This document shows, piece by piece, positions 44,069-53,438 of a DNA stretch of 64,000 nt (the stretch's first letter is position 1; each line of letters opens with the position of its first letter). This DNA comes from Vibrio sp. MEBiC08052 (lineage in GTDB: Bacteria; Pseudomonadota; Gammaproteobacteria; Enterobacterales; Vibrionaceae). The DNA is taken from the NCBI RefSeq assembly GCF_001506075.1, contig NZ_KQ947475.1, positions 4,003,253 through 4,067,252 of the forward strand, given 5' to 3'. The notes beneath the pieces are model-generated. The model saw only the letters and a list, made by a program, of their open reading frames with translations, was not told the DNA's origin and searched no databases. The translations under genes were made by a program, and so were the position numbers.

Positions 44069-44630
44069 TCAAAATGCACCTCAAATGGACAAGATTGTGA
44101 TTCCGTGGTGGGAAGACGGCGAAACAACGTCAGATACGGTGAAAGAACCTTATTTTCTGACCCGGGGCGTGACCGCGTTCCTGAATAAAATTCGCTCAGG
44201 TTTGCTGTTTCCGTTACAGCAGATTGATGCGCTGACCTGCCATGAATCCTTGCTGAACTTACTGGCTTGGGATCGTGATATTCAGCGCTTTGCAGGAGAA
44301 CCGCTGAGTCTGTTTCGAACACGGGTGAAGTATGCGGCGATTAATGCCAAAGATGCAGGCAGTGTGGCGGGGTTCAAACGCATTTTTGCCCGGTTGGGTA
44401 TCGGGATTGTGGATTTTAAAGAACGACAAGATCCCACTGAGTGGGATGTTTGTCTCATCCAGTTAACCGACAGCGATATATCAATGAATACCCGGTTACT
44501 CCAGACATTGATTCGCCAGTACGGTCGCACTTGTCGTCGTTACCGTTTCCAAATTGTCTATCCGTCAACGGTGACACTGGCTGCCAACGGATTTCATCAA
44601 ACTTTTGTACTGTATAGTGCTTCACTATAA
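44061..44630 (+). CDS. Baseplate/tail protein I-like
   Basis: 189 residues. Region SLLNLLAWDRDIQRFAGEPLSLFRTRVKYAAINAKDAGSVAGFKRIFARLGI is typical of P2 gpI. It links J to the fibres. Overlaps J by eight bases. Confidence 0.8.
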   Translation: MSDQNAPQMDKIVIPWWEDGETTSDTVKEPYFLTRGVTAFLNKIRSGLLFPLQQIDALTCHESLLNLLAWDRDIQRFAGEPLSLFRTRVKYAAINAKDAGSVAGFKRIFARLGIGIVDFKERQDPTEWDVCLIQLTDSDISMNTRLLQTLIRQYGRTCRRYRFQIVYPSTVTLAANGFHQTFVLYSASL

Positions 44631-44641
44631 GGGAGGAGATC

Positions 44642-46432
44642 ATGAGTCAAGTCGCAATTCCTTTGGCGTTTGAAAGCTATCTGCAAGAGCGAGTGCTCAA
44701 CGGCCTGGCACCGGATATGAATGAGATGATCTTTGCTTATCTGCCGGACTTGGATCCGGAGCAGGTGATTGATCGCCATTTAGGATTACCCGCGCCAAGT
44801 TATTGGGTGTATCGACAGGATGTGACCCAGAAGGCAAGGCTGAACAATGATTCAGTGGCTTATTCGGTGGTGATTCCCAGCGAGGTAGAGGCGTTTACTT
44901 TCAATGCCATCTATCTGCATGACAAACAGACTGCGGATTCTTGTGGTCTGGTGGTGCACAAAAGCGCGGAAACCAAAGAGCCGGGGATGTCGAGTGTTCG
45001 CACTTGCGTGCAGCAATATACCGGTGCCGCAAGGGCAGCCAAGATTACCGTGACCCCGGAGAGCTGGCAGATCGATTATCACGCTCGTTTGTATGGTATG
45101 GATGACAACTTACGTTTGGCATGTTTTGATCTGTTCGGCACTGCGTCGTTTTTTGCCGATGGTTTCATGGTGCAGTCTGGTGATAGTCAGTATTTCTGCG
45201 CAGCCGGAACCGGTTATGTTGCAGGTCTGCGTTGTGTCAATGAACAACCGGTTCAACTCCCTGATGTTCAGGCTGGATCTAAAATTTACTTGGATGTCTG
45301 CTGGCAGGGACAGGTTGTCAGCCGCTGGATGACGAACTGGAAGTTAATCGCGAGTACCACCCCGTTAACCGACTATGTTGAAGACGGTATTCAGCACTAT
45401 ATCGCGCCAATCGCGCAGATTGAAGCGGATGGCCGTGTGACGGATCTGCGGCATTTAGGGTTGGACGAAAACAAGTTGCCGGATGCGACAAGTGTGGCAA
45501 AAGGTGCGGTCGTATTAGCCACCGACCATGAAGCAAATACAGGACAGGGGACGGGTATTTTATCTGCCCGGCAACTGAAGCAAGCTTTAGGTCAGTTTGG
45601 CAGTTTCGGGACAGCCATCGATTTAGGCGTAATTGAAAATAATGCGAAATTCGATCCGGTTCCAACCGGCTTGCTCCACTTTGCATCCAGTTTGATTTCC
45701 GGTACGCAAACCGAGTATCAGGGAATAAAAGTCCGACATCCCAGCGGCGATTACTCTGTCATCGCTGGCGGGTATCACGCGGGCAATAATACCTTGGTTA
45801 TGTATCACTCGCTTGGAAAAAAATGGACAGAAGTCCTGATGGGGGAGGATGCCAGTACGATGTGCCCAATAGGTTCGCCCCAACCATGGCCGACAGATAC
45901 CGCGCCTGACGGATGGGCGATCATGAAAGGGCAGGCGTTTGATACAAAAGCTTATCCCGTGCTGGCTGCTTTATATACGGACGGGGTTTTACCGGATATG
46001 CGCGGGTTGGCGATTGTCGGGAAGAAAGATGAGGACAATATTCTCGCTTATGAAGTCGATCAGGTGAAAAACCATGGACACCCTGATTCATCCGTTGCCA
46101 GTACCGATTTAGGTGGTAGAAATACAAATGGTGGGGGGGATCATGAGCACTATTTGTTTAGAAGTGGTAACACTGCACCTCAGTCCGGGGCATCTAATCT
46201 GTCATCCGGTAATTATCCTGTCTCGGGAACAGGAGCAAGTAAGCTGTACGAAGGGTACAACATCATGGCGACAGGTAATGTGTCTAACGTTGGCCGATCG
46301 AGTCGCTCCCCACAACATATACACTCTATGTCTATCGGTTCACACGCTCATAGTGTTGCAATTACCGCATTCGGTGCAACTCAGAACACTATCAAAAATA
46401 GGAAATTTAACTGGATCGTGAGGTTGGCATAA
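44642..46432 (+). CDS. Tail fibre 1 with collar-type C-terminus
   Basis: 596 residues. The first ~370 residues (MSQVAIPLAFESYLQERVLNGLAPDMNEMIF...) are a conserved module shared with the two other fibres and match the phage tail-collar fibre N-terminal family, which attaches to the baseplate. From ~410 on the sequence is unique: a collar segment (IGSPQPWPTDTAPDGWAIMKGQAFD), a glycine/serine-rich tip with several histidines and the ending RKFNWIVRLA. The tip should bind the target surface. Stop and next start overlap (TAATG). Confidence 0.85.
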   Translation: MSQVAIPLAFESYLQERVLNGLAPDMNEMIFAYLPDLDPEQVIDRHLGLPAPSYWVYRQDVTQKARLNNDSVAYSVVIPSEVEAFTFNAIYLHDKQTADSCGLVVHKSAETKEPGMSSVRTCVQQYTGAARAAKITVTPESWQIDYHARLYGMDDNLRLACFDLFGTASFFADGFMVQSGDSQYFCAAGTGYVAGLRCVNEQPVQLPDVQAGSKIYLDVCWQGQVVSRWMTNWKLIASTTPLTDYVEDGIQHYIAPIAQIEADGRVTDLRHLGLDENKLPDATSVAKGAVVLATDHEANTGQGTGILSARQLKQALGQFGSFGTAIDLGVIENNAKFDPVPTGLLHFASSLISGTQTEYQGIKVRHPSGDYSVIAGGYHAGNNTLVMYHSLGKKWTEVLMGEDASTMCPIGSPQPWPTDTAPDGWAIMKGQAFDTKAYPVLAALYTDGVLPDMRGLAIVGKKDEDNILAYEVDQVKNHGHPDSSVASTDLGGRNTNGGGDHEHYLFRSGNTAPQSGASNLSSGNYPVSGTGASKLYEGYNIMATGNVSNVGRSSRSPQHIHSMSIGSHAHSVAITAFGATQNTIKNRKFNWIVRLA

Positions 46433-47412
46433 TGTACTCAATTGTCAATAAAACATGCTGTTTAGAGGTTTCAAGAATCTCTGGTGATGGTTACTGGTTG
46501 GGTAACGGTCAAGAGCAGGTTATGCAAGGTACGGCTTTAGGAATGGACTGTACAACAGTAATTTTTATACCGAGCTGTGAAGGGATGACGGGGAAATATA
46601 ATCGTGAAACCGATCAGTGGTCTGAAATTGTAGACAACACGCAACAACCATTTTGGAATCAGAATGGTTTGGAGCAGCGAGTTGATACACCTGAAAGTGA
46701 TTTTCCCGAGTGGGCTATTTTTGAAAAACCACCTACATATAACCGCCAAAAAGAGACTATAAATTTTGAAGATGGTCAATGGGTGGTTTATGAAAATCGA
46801 CTTGGCGAACCTTACTATGATGAGTGGGGGAATGAATTAAGAGTTACTGAATATAATTTTAAACTGCCAGACAGTCATACATTTTTAAAACCATTCAAGC
46901 CAGCTGAAGGTTATGTGATTCGATTAGTGGATGGACAGTGGAAAGAACTCGCTGATCATCTCGGTAAAACGGCCTATGCAAAAGATGCTAGTCAGCCGGA
47001 TATAACAATTAGTCAACTCGGCGAAATTCCTGATGGTTACACGCTGAAAGAACGTGGCAAATTTACAGCATGGGATGAGACGGTAAATGATTGGGTTTAC
47101 TCACAAGCGCTTGAACAACCAATAAAAGTCGATGAAGAAAAGCAATGGCGAAATATGGTGTTAAAAGAGGTGCTTGATCGCATCGATCAATACGAGAAAG
47201 ACCAGAACTATGAGCCACATTACCGGACTTCCTCCTTGAGTGATACCGAGTATTTAGGCTTGCTCGGTTATCGGAAACTGCTGTGCGATTACCCGGACAG
47301 TGATGGTTTTCCGTTTGGTGAGCGTCCTGTTCTGTCATATCCCGAGCCGGTTGCAGAACCACCGAAGCCAACCATGATGCAGCGTGTGCTGAACAAAGTG
47401 AAGCCTCGCTGA
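46432..47412 (+). CDS. Fibre-associated assembly protein 1, enlarged
   Basis: 326 residues. The last ~100 residues (WRNMVLKEVLDRIDQYEKDQNYEPHYRTSSL...LGYRKLLCDYP) look like a tail fibre assembly domain and end with the VLNKVKPR tail that resembles the end of the 49265 gene. The first ~200 residues contain repeated units of the form GQWVVYENRLG and DGQWKELADHLG and are AT-rich. It looks like a fusion of extra small domains onto an assembly chaperone. Dedicated to fibre 1 by position. Confidence 0.65.
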   Translation: MYSIVNKTCCLEVSRISGDGYWLGNGQEQVMQGTALGMDCTTVIFIPSCEGMTGKYNRETDQWSEIVDNTQQPFWNQNGLEQRVDTPESDFPEWAIFEKPPTYNRQKETINFEDGQWVVYENRLGEPYYDEWGNELRVTEYNFKLPDSHTFLKPFKPAEGYVIRLVDGQWKELADHLGKTAYAKDASQPDITISQLGEIPDGYTLKERGKFTAWDETVNDWVYSQALEQPIKVDEEKQWRNMVLKEVLDRIDQYEKDQNYEPHYRTSSLSDTEYLGLLGYRKLLCDYPDSDGFPFGERPVLSYPEPVAEPPKPTMMQRVLNKVKPR

Positions 47413-47453
47413 GGGCGCAATAGACATCACAGGTCATTCAAAAGACGATGACG

Positions 47454-47491
47454 GCAAGGCCGACCATAGATAGCTGTAATGCTGTCGGCCT
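47454..47491 (+). terminator. Hairpin before fibre 2
   Basis: AGGCCGAC/GTCGGCCT stem with a ~22-base loop, no T-run. Could separate expression of fibre modules. Confidence 0.4.
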
Positions 47492-47522
47492 CTGCACATC
47501 GTGATTACAGAAAGGTTTTATT

Positions 47523-49268
47523 ATGAGTCAAGTTGTTATTCCTCTGGAATTTGAACGCTATTTGCAAGATCGGCTGGTCAATGGGCTGGCCCCGGATATG
47601 AATGAGATGATCTTTGCTTATCTGCCGGATTTGGATCCGGAACAAGAAATTGATCGTCATCTGGGATTACCGGATCCGTCTTACTGGGTCTATCGTCAGG
47701 AGATTACCCAGAAAGCTAAACTCCACGATGATGCTGTCATCTATTCGGTGGTGATTCCCGGCGATGTTGAGGTATTTACCTTCAATGCGATTTATTTACA
47801 TGACAAACATACCGCACATTCCTGTGGTTTGGCGGTGCACAAAATCGCTGAAACCAAAGAGCCGGAGATGTCGAGTATCCGTTCTTGTGTGCAGCAATAC
47901 TCCGGTGCTGCAACTGCGGCAGATATTTATGTGACTCCGGAGAGTTGGCAGATCGATTATCAGGCTCGTTTGTATGGCATTGATGACGATTTACGTTTGG
48001 CATGTTCTGATCTGTTTGGTGCCGCTTCATTTTTAGCGGATGGCTTTTTGGTCAAGTCTGTTGATGGAACCTATGTTTGTGAAGCCGGAACGGGATATGT
48101 GGCAGGGCTGCGCTGTGTCAATCACCGCCAGACCGACATCGCAGATGTCGTGCCAGATTGCGGGATTTATCTCGATGTGAGCTGGCAGGGAGACGTGCAA
48201 AGCCGTTGGGCAAGCCAGTGGAAAATCACCGCCAGTAATACAGTTTTGACGGATTATGTTGTTGACGGTGTTCAGCATTATGTCACGCAAATTGCCCGGA
48301 TTGAAACGGACGGCCGGGTAACGGATCACCGTCATCTGGGGCTGGATGAACATAATCTTCCCGATGCAACAACCCAGTCAAAAGGGACGGTTGTTTTAGC
48401 GAGCGATGAACAAGTGAATGCCGGTCAAGGCGCTGGCGTGGTGTCGCCGCAGCAGTTAAAGCAGGCATTGGGGCAATTTGGTACATTTGGTTCACCGGTG
48501 GATTTAGGCATCGTAACGGAAGATGCACAATTAGATGCTGCACCGACAGGATTGCTCCATTTTTCAGCTGGCGCCCAGAAAGAGAGCCAAGGAATCAAAA
48601 TCCAGCATCCGGATGGCTATTACTCTGTGATTGCCGGTTCAGACAATCACAACAATCCCAGTGTGTTTCTATATCAGTCTATCTCAGGGACATGGCGACG
48701 ACTCACCACTGACAATGACATTCAGCGCAGTTTTGTCGGGATGATCGCTGATTTTCAAATCGCTGCGCCGAGACCCGGCTGGTTGAATGCCAACGGAGGC
48801 GAAGTCTCCCGCACCACTGATGCAATTTTGTGGCAATACGCCCAAGATGCCGAGCTGATCATTGAGCAGGCAACCAAAGATACTGACCCGATGAAATATG
48901 CTGCCTATTTCGGTGACGGAGATGGCTCAACTACATTTACTTTGCCAAATTTTCATCTGGGACATTTCCGCCGTGGTGCGACATCTGGTGTGGTGCACGG
49001 TACAACACAAGGGGATGCGATTCGGAATATTACTGGTACCACTCAGGCGCAGCATGCTCAATTCATTGGCAATCCACCATATGACATTCAGGATGGAGCG
49101 TTGACATCAATACCCAGCTCCGCAACAAACATTAAGACAGCAAAAGATGGTACTTCCAACTTTTTTAGTCATTTTAAATTTGATGCATCACGTGTTGTCC
49201 CCACTGCGGAGGAAAACCGCCCCTATACCGTCAATATTGCTGTGAAAATTTTCAGAGGATGGCTATGA
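47523..49268 (+). CDS. Tail fibre 2
   Basis: 581 residues. N-terminal ~370 residues closely match fibre 1 (MSQVVIPLEFERYLQDRLVNGLAPDMNEMIF...), then a different tip with a collar-like part (APRPGWLNANGGEVSRTTDAILW; GDGDGSTTFTLPNFHLGHFRRG) and the ending VNIAVKIFRGWL. Own ribosome site AAAGG. A second receptor specificity is expected. ATGA overlap with its small partner. Confidence 0.85.
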   Translation: MSQVVIPLEFERYLQDRLVNGLAPDMNEMIFAYLPDLDPEQEIDRHLGLPDPSYWVYRQEITQKAKLHDDAVIYSVVIPGDVEVFTFNAIYLHDKHTAHSCGLAVHKIAETKEPEMSSIRSCVQQYSGAATAADIYVTPESWQIDYQARLYGIDDDLRLACSDLFGAASFLADGFLVKSVDGTYVCEAGTGYVAGLRCVNHRQTDIADVVPDCGIYLDVSWQGDVQSRWASQWKITASNTVLTDYVVDGVQHYVTQIARIETDGRVTDHRHLGLDEHNLPDATTQSKGTVVLASDEQVNAGQGAGVVSPQQLKQALGQFGTFGSPVDLGIVTEDAQLDAAPTGLLHFSAGAQKESQGIKIQHPDGYYSVIAGSDNHNNPSVFLYQSISGTWRRLTTDNDIQRSFVGMIADFQIAAPRPGWLNANGGEVSRTTDAILWQYAQDAELIIEQATKDTDPMKYAAYFGDGDGSTTFTLPNFHLGHFRRGATSGVVHGTTQGDAIRNITGTTQAQHAQFIGNPPYDIQDGALTSIPSSATNIKTAKDGTSNFFSHFKFDASRVVPTAEENRPYTVNIAVKIFRGWL

Positions 49269-49624
49269 ACATGAACAGAAAAATAACCGCATATCATTAT
49301 TCGTCTGAGTCTGGCTTATTGGTCGGCACCAGCCCGGCCTTTATTGAATATGGCTATGATCATTATATCAAGCCGCAATGTGCCACATTCACGCCGCCAC
49401 CGGAGTTCGATAGCGCCACCCAGCAGTGCCGTTATCTGCCAGAGAGCGATAGCTGGCAAGTTGAAGCAAGGTCTGAAGTGAAAGAAGAGCAGACTGAAAC
49501 TTCGTTATCGACGCAAGCGGAGCCGTCGGGAGATGCGCCATCAATTACGGATCAACAAACGTTATCTGCACCAGCGAAACCCAGCGCCATGCGACGGCTG
49601 CTGAACCGGCTGACTTCCCGCTGA
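49265..49624 (+). CDS. Fibre-associated assembly protein 2
   Basis: 119 residues from the ATG that overlaps the fibre 2 stop. First ~60 residues: KITAYHYSSESGLLVG...PQCATFTPPPEF; then an acidic/polar linker and a basic end (SAMRRLLNRLTSR) similar to the end of assembly protein 1. Probably chaperones fibre 2. The central assembly domain seems to be missing. Confidence 0.55.
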   Translation: MNMNRKITAYHYSSESGLLVGTSPAFIEYGYDHYIKPQCATFTPPPEFDSATQQCRYLPESDSWQVEARSEVKEEQTETSLSTQAEPSGDAPSITDQQTLSAPAKPSAMRRLLNRLTSR

Positions 49625-49718
49625 GTCACAGAGCATATCTGAATGATTAATCATGCTGACGGTTGAAAGCTTATGGCAGTTTTCTGGCCGGGCAGCAAAT
49701 AAGAGGAAGGTGTTTATC

Positions 49719-51683
49719 ATGAGTCAGGTTGTGATTCCTTTAGAATTTGAGCGTTATCTGCAAGATCGCATCATTAACGGGCAAGCCCCGGATATGAATG
49801 AGATGATTTTTGCTTACATCCCTGATTTAGATCCGGAACAACCAATTGATCGCAATCAGGGGCTGCCGGATCCGTCGTACTGGGTCTATCAACAAGATGT
49901 CACGCAGCAGGCGAAGTTAAATGATGACGCAATCATTTATTCGCTGGTGATCCCCGGTGATGTAAAAAAATTTATATTTAATGCGATTTACTTGCATGAC
50001 AAGCAGACCGCCAATTCATGCGGTTTGGTGGTGCACAAAATGACAGAGACCAAAGAGCCGGAGATGTCGAGTGTTCGTTCCTGCGTGCAGCAATATTCAG
50101 GGGCGGCCTCGATTGCGAAGATTCACGTGACGCCGGAAAGCTGGCAGATCGATTATCACGCCCGCTTGTATGGTATCGATGACGACTTACGCTTGGCATG
50201 TTGGGATCTGTTTGGGGATGCATCATTTCTTGGTAATGGGTTTCAGGTTAAAGCGTCAGATGGTGGTTATCAGTGTTCTCCCGGTGTCGGATATGTGGGC
50301 GGATTACGTTGTGTGAATGACGCATTAACAACTCTCTCCAACGTGCAGGCTGGGGATGGCATCTATCTGGATGTGAGTTGGCAGGGGGAGGTGTTGAGCC
50401 GCTGGGCAACGCAGTGGAAACTGGTGGTGAGTGCCACACCTTTAACCGACGATGTGGATCACGAAACACAACACTATGTGACTCAGATAGCCGCAGTGAA
50501 AGCGAATGGCAGTATCACCGATCTGAGACATTTAGGTATTGATGAGAGTAAGCTTCCCAACGCGACCACAACGAGGAAAGGGGTGGTAACCCTGGCGACT
50601 GACGGCAATGTCAAAACTGGCAAAGGCACAGGTGCTATCTCTCCGCGGCAATTGAAACAAGCGTTGGATCAGTTCGGGGGATTTGGTCAGCCTGTCGATT
50701 TGGGCATGATTACTGATAATACTGCATTGGATAGTGCACCGACAGGGTTAATTCATTTTGCCTCTGATCTGATTACAGGCAAATCAACAGAGTGTCAGGG
50801 GGTGAAAATTCAGCACCCGGATGGTCATTACTCAATTATTGCCGGGTCAGGGAGCCAGCAGGAGTCCGCGCTCTTTTTCTACCATTCGGTACAAAATAAA
50901 TGGAGTACCACACTGACACACAGAACGTTATATGTGGAGAATTTATTGAAAGGCAATCAGAACTGGAATGTCGAAGGCGATGCAGGTGAGTTAACCACAT
51001 CCCCCCAGAATTTTGCAGCAGGACAGGAATTCTCCCATGGATGGTTTTGCGGCTCTGATGTGACAGGTATCTATCTTGATTCACAGACTGGCGCGGTATA
51101 TGCCACGGCTGGAATGATATTCAGGGAATATCCATTATCTACCACGGCAGGATTGTATGCATCTGTCACTGATGCTAATGGCCGACAAACCTATGCCGAC
51201 GCGTTGGAGACTAACGGTATCCGGCTGGCTGTTGATCAAGCGACGGGTCAGGTTCGACTTACGATTGATCTCTCGGTGTATACCTCGGGGATTAAAATTG
51301 CAGCGCTGTCTTACGGGCGTGGCTTGATTCCGGTGATTTCTGATGATGATTCAGAACGGGCAGCGCGCGGCGGATATATTTTAATTAAAGATGTTAGAAG
51401 TCGTACCAAAATTTGGCCTGATGGCACATGTGATATATCGATGAGAGCAACATCAGGTAAAGCGGCAACTGCGTATCGTAATCCATTGCCGATTACTATA
51501 AAAACTTTTTCAACTGAACTAGGTGACTCAGCAACAGCAAATCATTGGGGAGGGGACGCTGAAGTCATTATTGTTATTGATTCCGAAAATATGCCTAAAA
51601 GTAATAATGATATTTGGCTACGAACCAATCATCCAACAATCAATGTTGACACTCTAATTCACATTAAAGCGAGGGTGGCATGA
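49719..51683 (+). CDS. Tail fibre 3 with unrelated tip
   Basis: 654 residues from the ATG after AAGAGGAAGG; the frame is open 22 codons further up without a matching family start. The N-terminal ~370 residues are the shared module. The tip (~400-654) is unlike the other two: no collar segment, a beta-rich series (GLYASVTDANGRQTYADALETNGIRLAVD...VRLTIDLSVYTSGIKIAALSYG) and the ending TLIHIKARVA. Composition turns AT-rich near the 3' end. Targets are probably different from fibres 1 and 2. Confidence 0.85.
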   Translation: MSQVVIPLEFERYLQDRIINGQAPDMNEMIFAYIPDLDPEQPIDRNQGLPDPSYWVYQQDVTQQAKLNDDAIIYSLVIPGDVKKFIFNAIYLHDKQTANSCGLVVHKMTETKEPEMSSVRSCVQQYSGAASIAKIHVTPESWQIDYHARLYGIDDDLRLACWDLFGDASFLGNGFQVKASDGGYQCSPGVGYVGGLRCVNDALTTLSNVQAGDGIYLDVSWQGEVLSRWATQWKLVVSATPLTDDVDHETQHYVTQIAAVKANGSITDLRHLGIDESKLPNATTTRKGVVTLATDGNVKTGKGTGAISPRQLKQALDQFGGFGQPVDLGMITDNTALDSAPTGLIHFASDLITGKSTECQGVKIQHPDGHYSIIAGSGSQQESALFFYHSVQNKWSTTLTHRTLYVENLLKGNQNWNVEGDAGELTTSPQNFAAGQEFSHGWFCGSDVTGIYLDSQTGAVYATAGMIFREYPLSTTAGLYASVTDANGRQTYADALETNGIRLAVDQATGQVRLTIDLSVYTSGIKIAALSYGRGLIPVISDDDSERAARGGYILIKDVRSRTKIWPDGTCDISMRATSGKAATAYRNPLPITIKTFSTELGDSATANHWGGDAEVIIVIDSENMPKSNNDIWLRTNHPTINVDTLIHIKARVA

Positions 51684-52087
51684 ATATCAGATATTTCTTA
51701 ACCGATGATGGTCTGATTCGTACGGAAAAAGCCTTAAAAGTCAATCGTGTCGATTATTCAGCATTTGTGGAACTTTCTGAACAACAGATTGAAGAGTTTG
51801 TCATCAATGCACCGCCGGAAGGCAAGCAGCGAGATAGTTTGTCGTGGATCGATATGCCGGTTGTAGTCACGGCAGAATCTGAATACCAATGGGTTCAAAA
51901 AGAGCTGGCTGATGTCGATATCCAGCTCAAGTATCACGCCACCTGCGATACAAAGAGACAGCAACTGACCGCTGAAGACTGGTATGGCTATGCGATTGCT
52001 TTGCGCGATTACACCACTACGGATGACGCAGGTAATCCGGTGCTGGTGGGGAATACCCGCCCAATCCGGCCAACGGACGAGGGCTAA
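51680..52087 (+). CDS. Fibre-associated assembly protein 3
   Basis: 135 residues, ATGA overlap with fibre 3. C-terminal half (VQKELADVDIQLKYHATCDTKRQQLTAEDWYGYAIALRDYT) is typical of tail fibre assembly proteins of the short type. Gives each fibre its own partner gene. Confidence 0.7.
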   Translation: MNIRYFLTDDGLIRTEKALKVNRVDYSAFVELSEQQIEEFVINAPPEGKQRDSLSWIDMPVVVTAESEYQWVQKELADVDIQLKYHATCDTKRQQLTAEDWYGYAIALRDYTTTDDAGNPVLVGNTRPIRPTDEG

Positions 52088-52089
52088 TT

Positions 52090-52977
52090 ATGTGGACTCA
52101 ATCATCACTCACATGGCCAACTTCGGCCAACGAGATTCAAACCCAAGCGTCCTCGGTGATCAATCAGATCGGTACTGACCATGGCGAAGACCGCTTGTCC
52201 GCACTGGAAAGTGATGCTGCTTTCGGTCGCCATCCGCTCAGTCAAGATGCTCAGGCACTACTGAACCTGCGCGCAGAACTGGATCGTTTACTCACTCAAG
52301 GGCAAGTCTTGACGGTGACGCCGTATCAGTTTCAGGTCGGGGGCGAATCGGAATCCGGTGAGGTTCTTGATACCGATGCTGCGGTCAAACGTTTGGCTGA
52401 AAAACTCAGAGATTATGCGGATTCGCATCGGCCCAGTGGTCAGCTTCACGCGATTGCGGTCATGATAACCGCTCCGACCCGACAGCAGTTTGCCGAGCAG
52501 CTCAAACGGGTTACGGCGGTGATGCCGCTGCCTGAATGGTGTCAGGCTCAGCGTCACACCGAATCGTTACTGGCCGCTGATCATGAAAAATTACGCAAAC
52601 CAGCGCCAATTATTCAGCCCCGGTTTAAAGCGGTCGCCCCGCTGACGACCAAGCCATTTGTTGGTATGAATGCCGCATTAGGCACGCAAGTGGCAACGTT
52701 GGAGTCACTGGCCAGTGATCAAGTCAATGTGATTGGTAAGCTGCGTCAATTGGCGGAAAAGCGTCAATCGACACTGCAAACGGTCAACGACACGCTCCAG
52801 GCAATGCAAACTATGGACGCTCAAGTCTGGTCGGTCGCTTTAACGGGTGAGCTGGCAAGTTTAAGTCACCGGTTAACGGAGATGTTGCCGCCCAATTATC
52901 ATCGCTACGCGGTTGCCAGTTTGATACTCAGTGCATCACCGATGCCATTTTTCGAGGAGTTACTATGTTCGCCTTAA
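52090..52977 (+). CDS. Phage tail-operon protein, unknown role
   Basis: 295 residues, mostly helical (ALLNLRAELDRLLTQGQ; AAVKRLAEKLRDYADSH; LRQLAEKRQSTLQTVNDTLQAMQTM). Begins two bases after the assembly gene and overlaps the next by 13 bp, so it is part of the tail transcript. No family recognised with certainty; a virion or baseplate-associated coiled coil is possible. Confidence 0.6.
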   Translation: MWTQSSLTWPTSANEIQTQASSVINQIGTDHGEDRLSALESDAAFGRHPLSQDAQALLNLRAELDRLLTQGQVLTVTPYQFQVGGESESGEVLDTDAAVKRLAEKLRDYADSHRPSGQLHAIAVMITAPTRQQFAEQLKRVTAVMPLPEWCQAQRHTESLLAADHEKLRKPAPIIQPRFKAVAPLTTKPFVGMNAALGTQVATLESLASDQVNVIGKLRQLAEKRQSTLQTVNDTLQAMQTMDAQVWSVALTGELASLSHRLTEMLPPNYHRYAVASLILSASPMPFFEELLCSP

Positions 52978-53438
52978 ATGGTCAGACATTTGGATTAAAA
53001 AACCTTACCGTCAGTTTTGAACGGGAATTAAAAAGCAAAGATATGAGTGCCCAATCGTCCGGGACTGAACAAGCAGAACAGGGCGATAAAGCGGCAACAC
53101 TCAATGTTTCCGGGCTGATTGCTTTTCACGATATTCACAAGCTGGAAGCGCTGCAAACCATGAGTTCGGCCAAGGATGACAAAGGCAATCGCATGGTCTA
53201 CACGATTGTCGAAGAGATGGCGAACGCGTTTAAAATCAAGAAGGTCAGATTCTCCGGGCGTTTTTCTGCCGCGCAGCAGGACAATGTGATGGCTTGGCAG
53301 GTGTCTTTCCAGCTCAAAGAATCAAACAGTGTTGCTGAGCAGAAAGAAGCACGTCAAAAAGAACAGACCAAAGCTGAACCGACTCAAAATCCTCGTTTTC
53401 AGCAGTCATTGAAGCAAAATAAGGAGGCGAGCCGATGA
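52965..53438 (+). CDS. Putative baseplate complex protein
   Basis: 157 residues. Opens MFALNGQTFGLKNLTVSFERELKSKDMSAQ, then KAATLNVSGLIAFHDIHKLEAL, a pattern of small tail/baseplate proteins adjacent to the spike gene. Lysine/glutamine-rich unstructured C-terminus. ATGA overlap with the spike gene. Confidence 0.6.
   Translation: MFALNGQTFGLKNLTVSFERELKSKDMSAQSSGTEQAEQGDKAATLNVSGLIAFHDIHKLEALQTMSSAKDDKGNRMVYTIVEEMANAFKIKKVRFSGRFSAAQQDNVMAWQVSFQLKESNSVAEQKEARQKEQTKAEPTQNPRFQQSLKQNKEASR

Noticed and set aside
44642..52087. Phase-variation by DNA inversion of fibre tips
   Set aside because: No invertase gene and no inverted fibre ends on the minus strand were seen; the three fibres are all in the same direction and complete.
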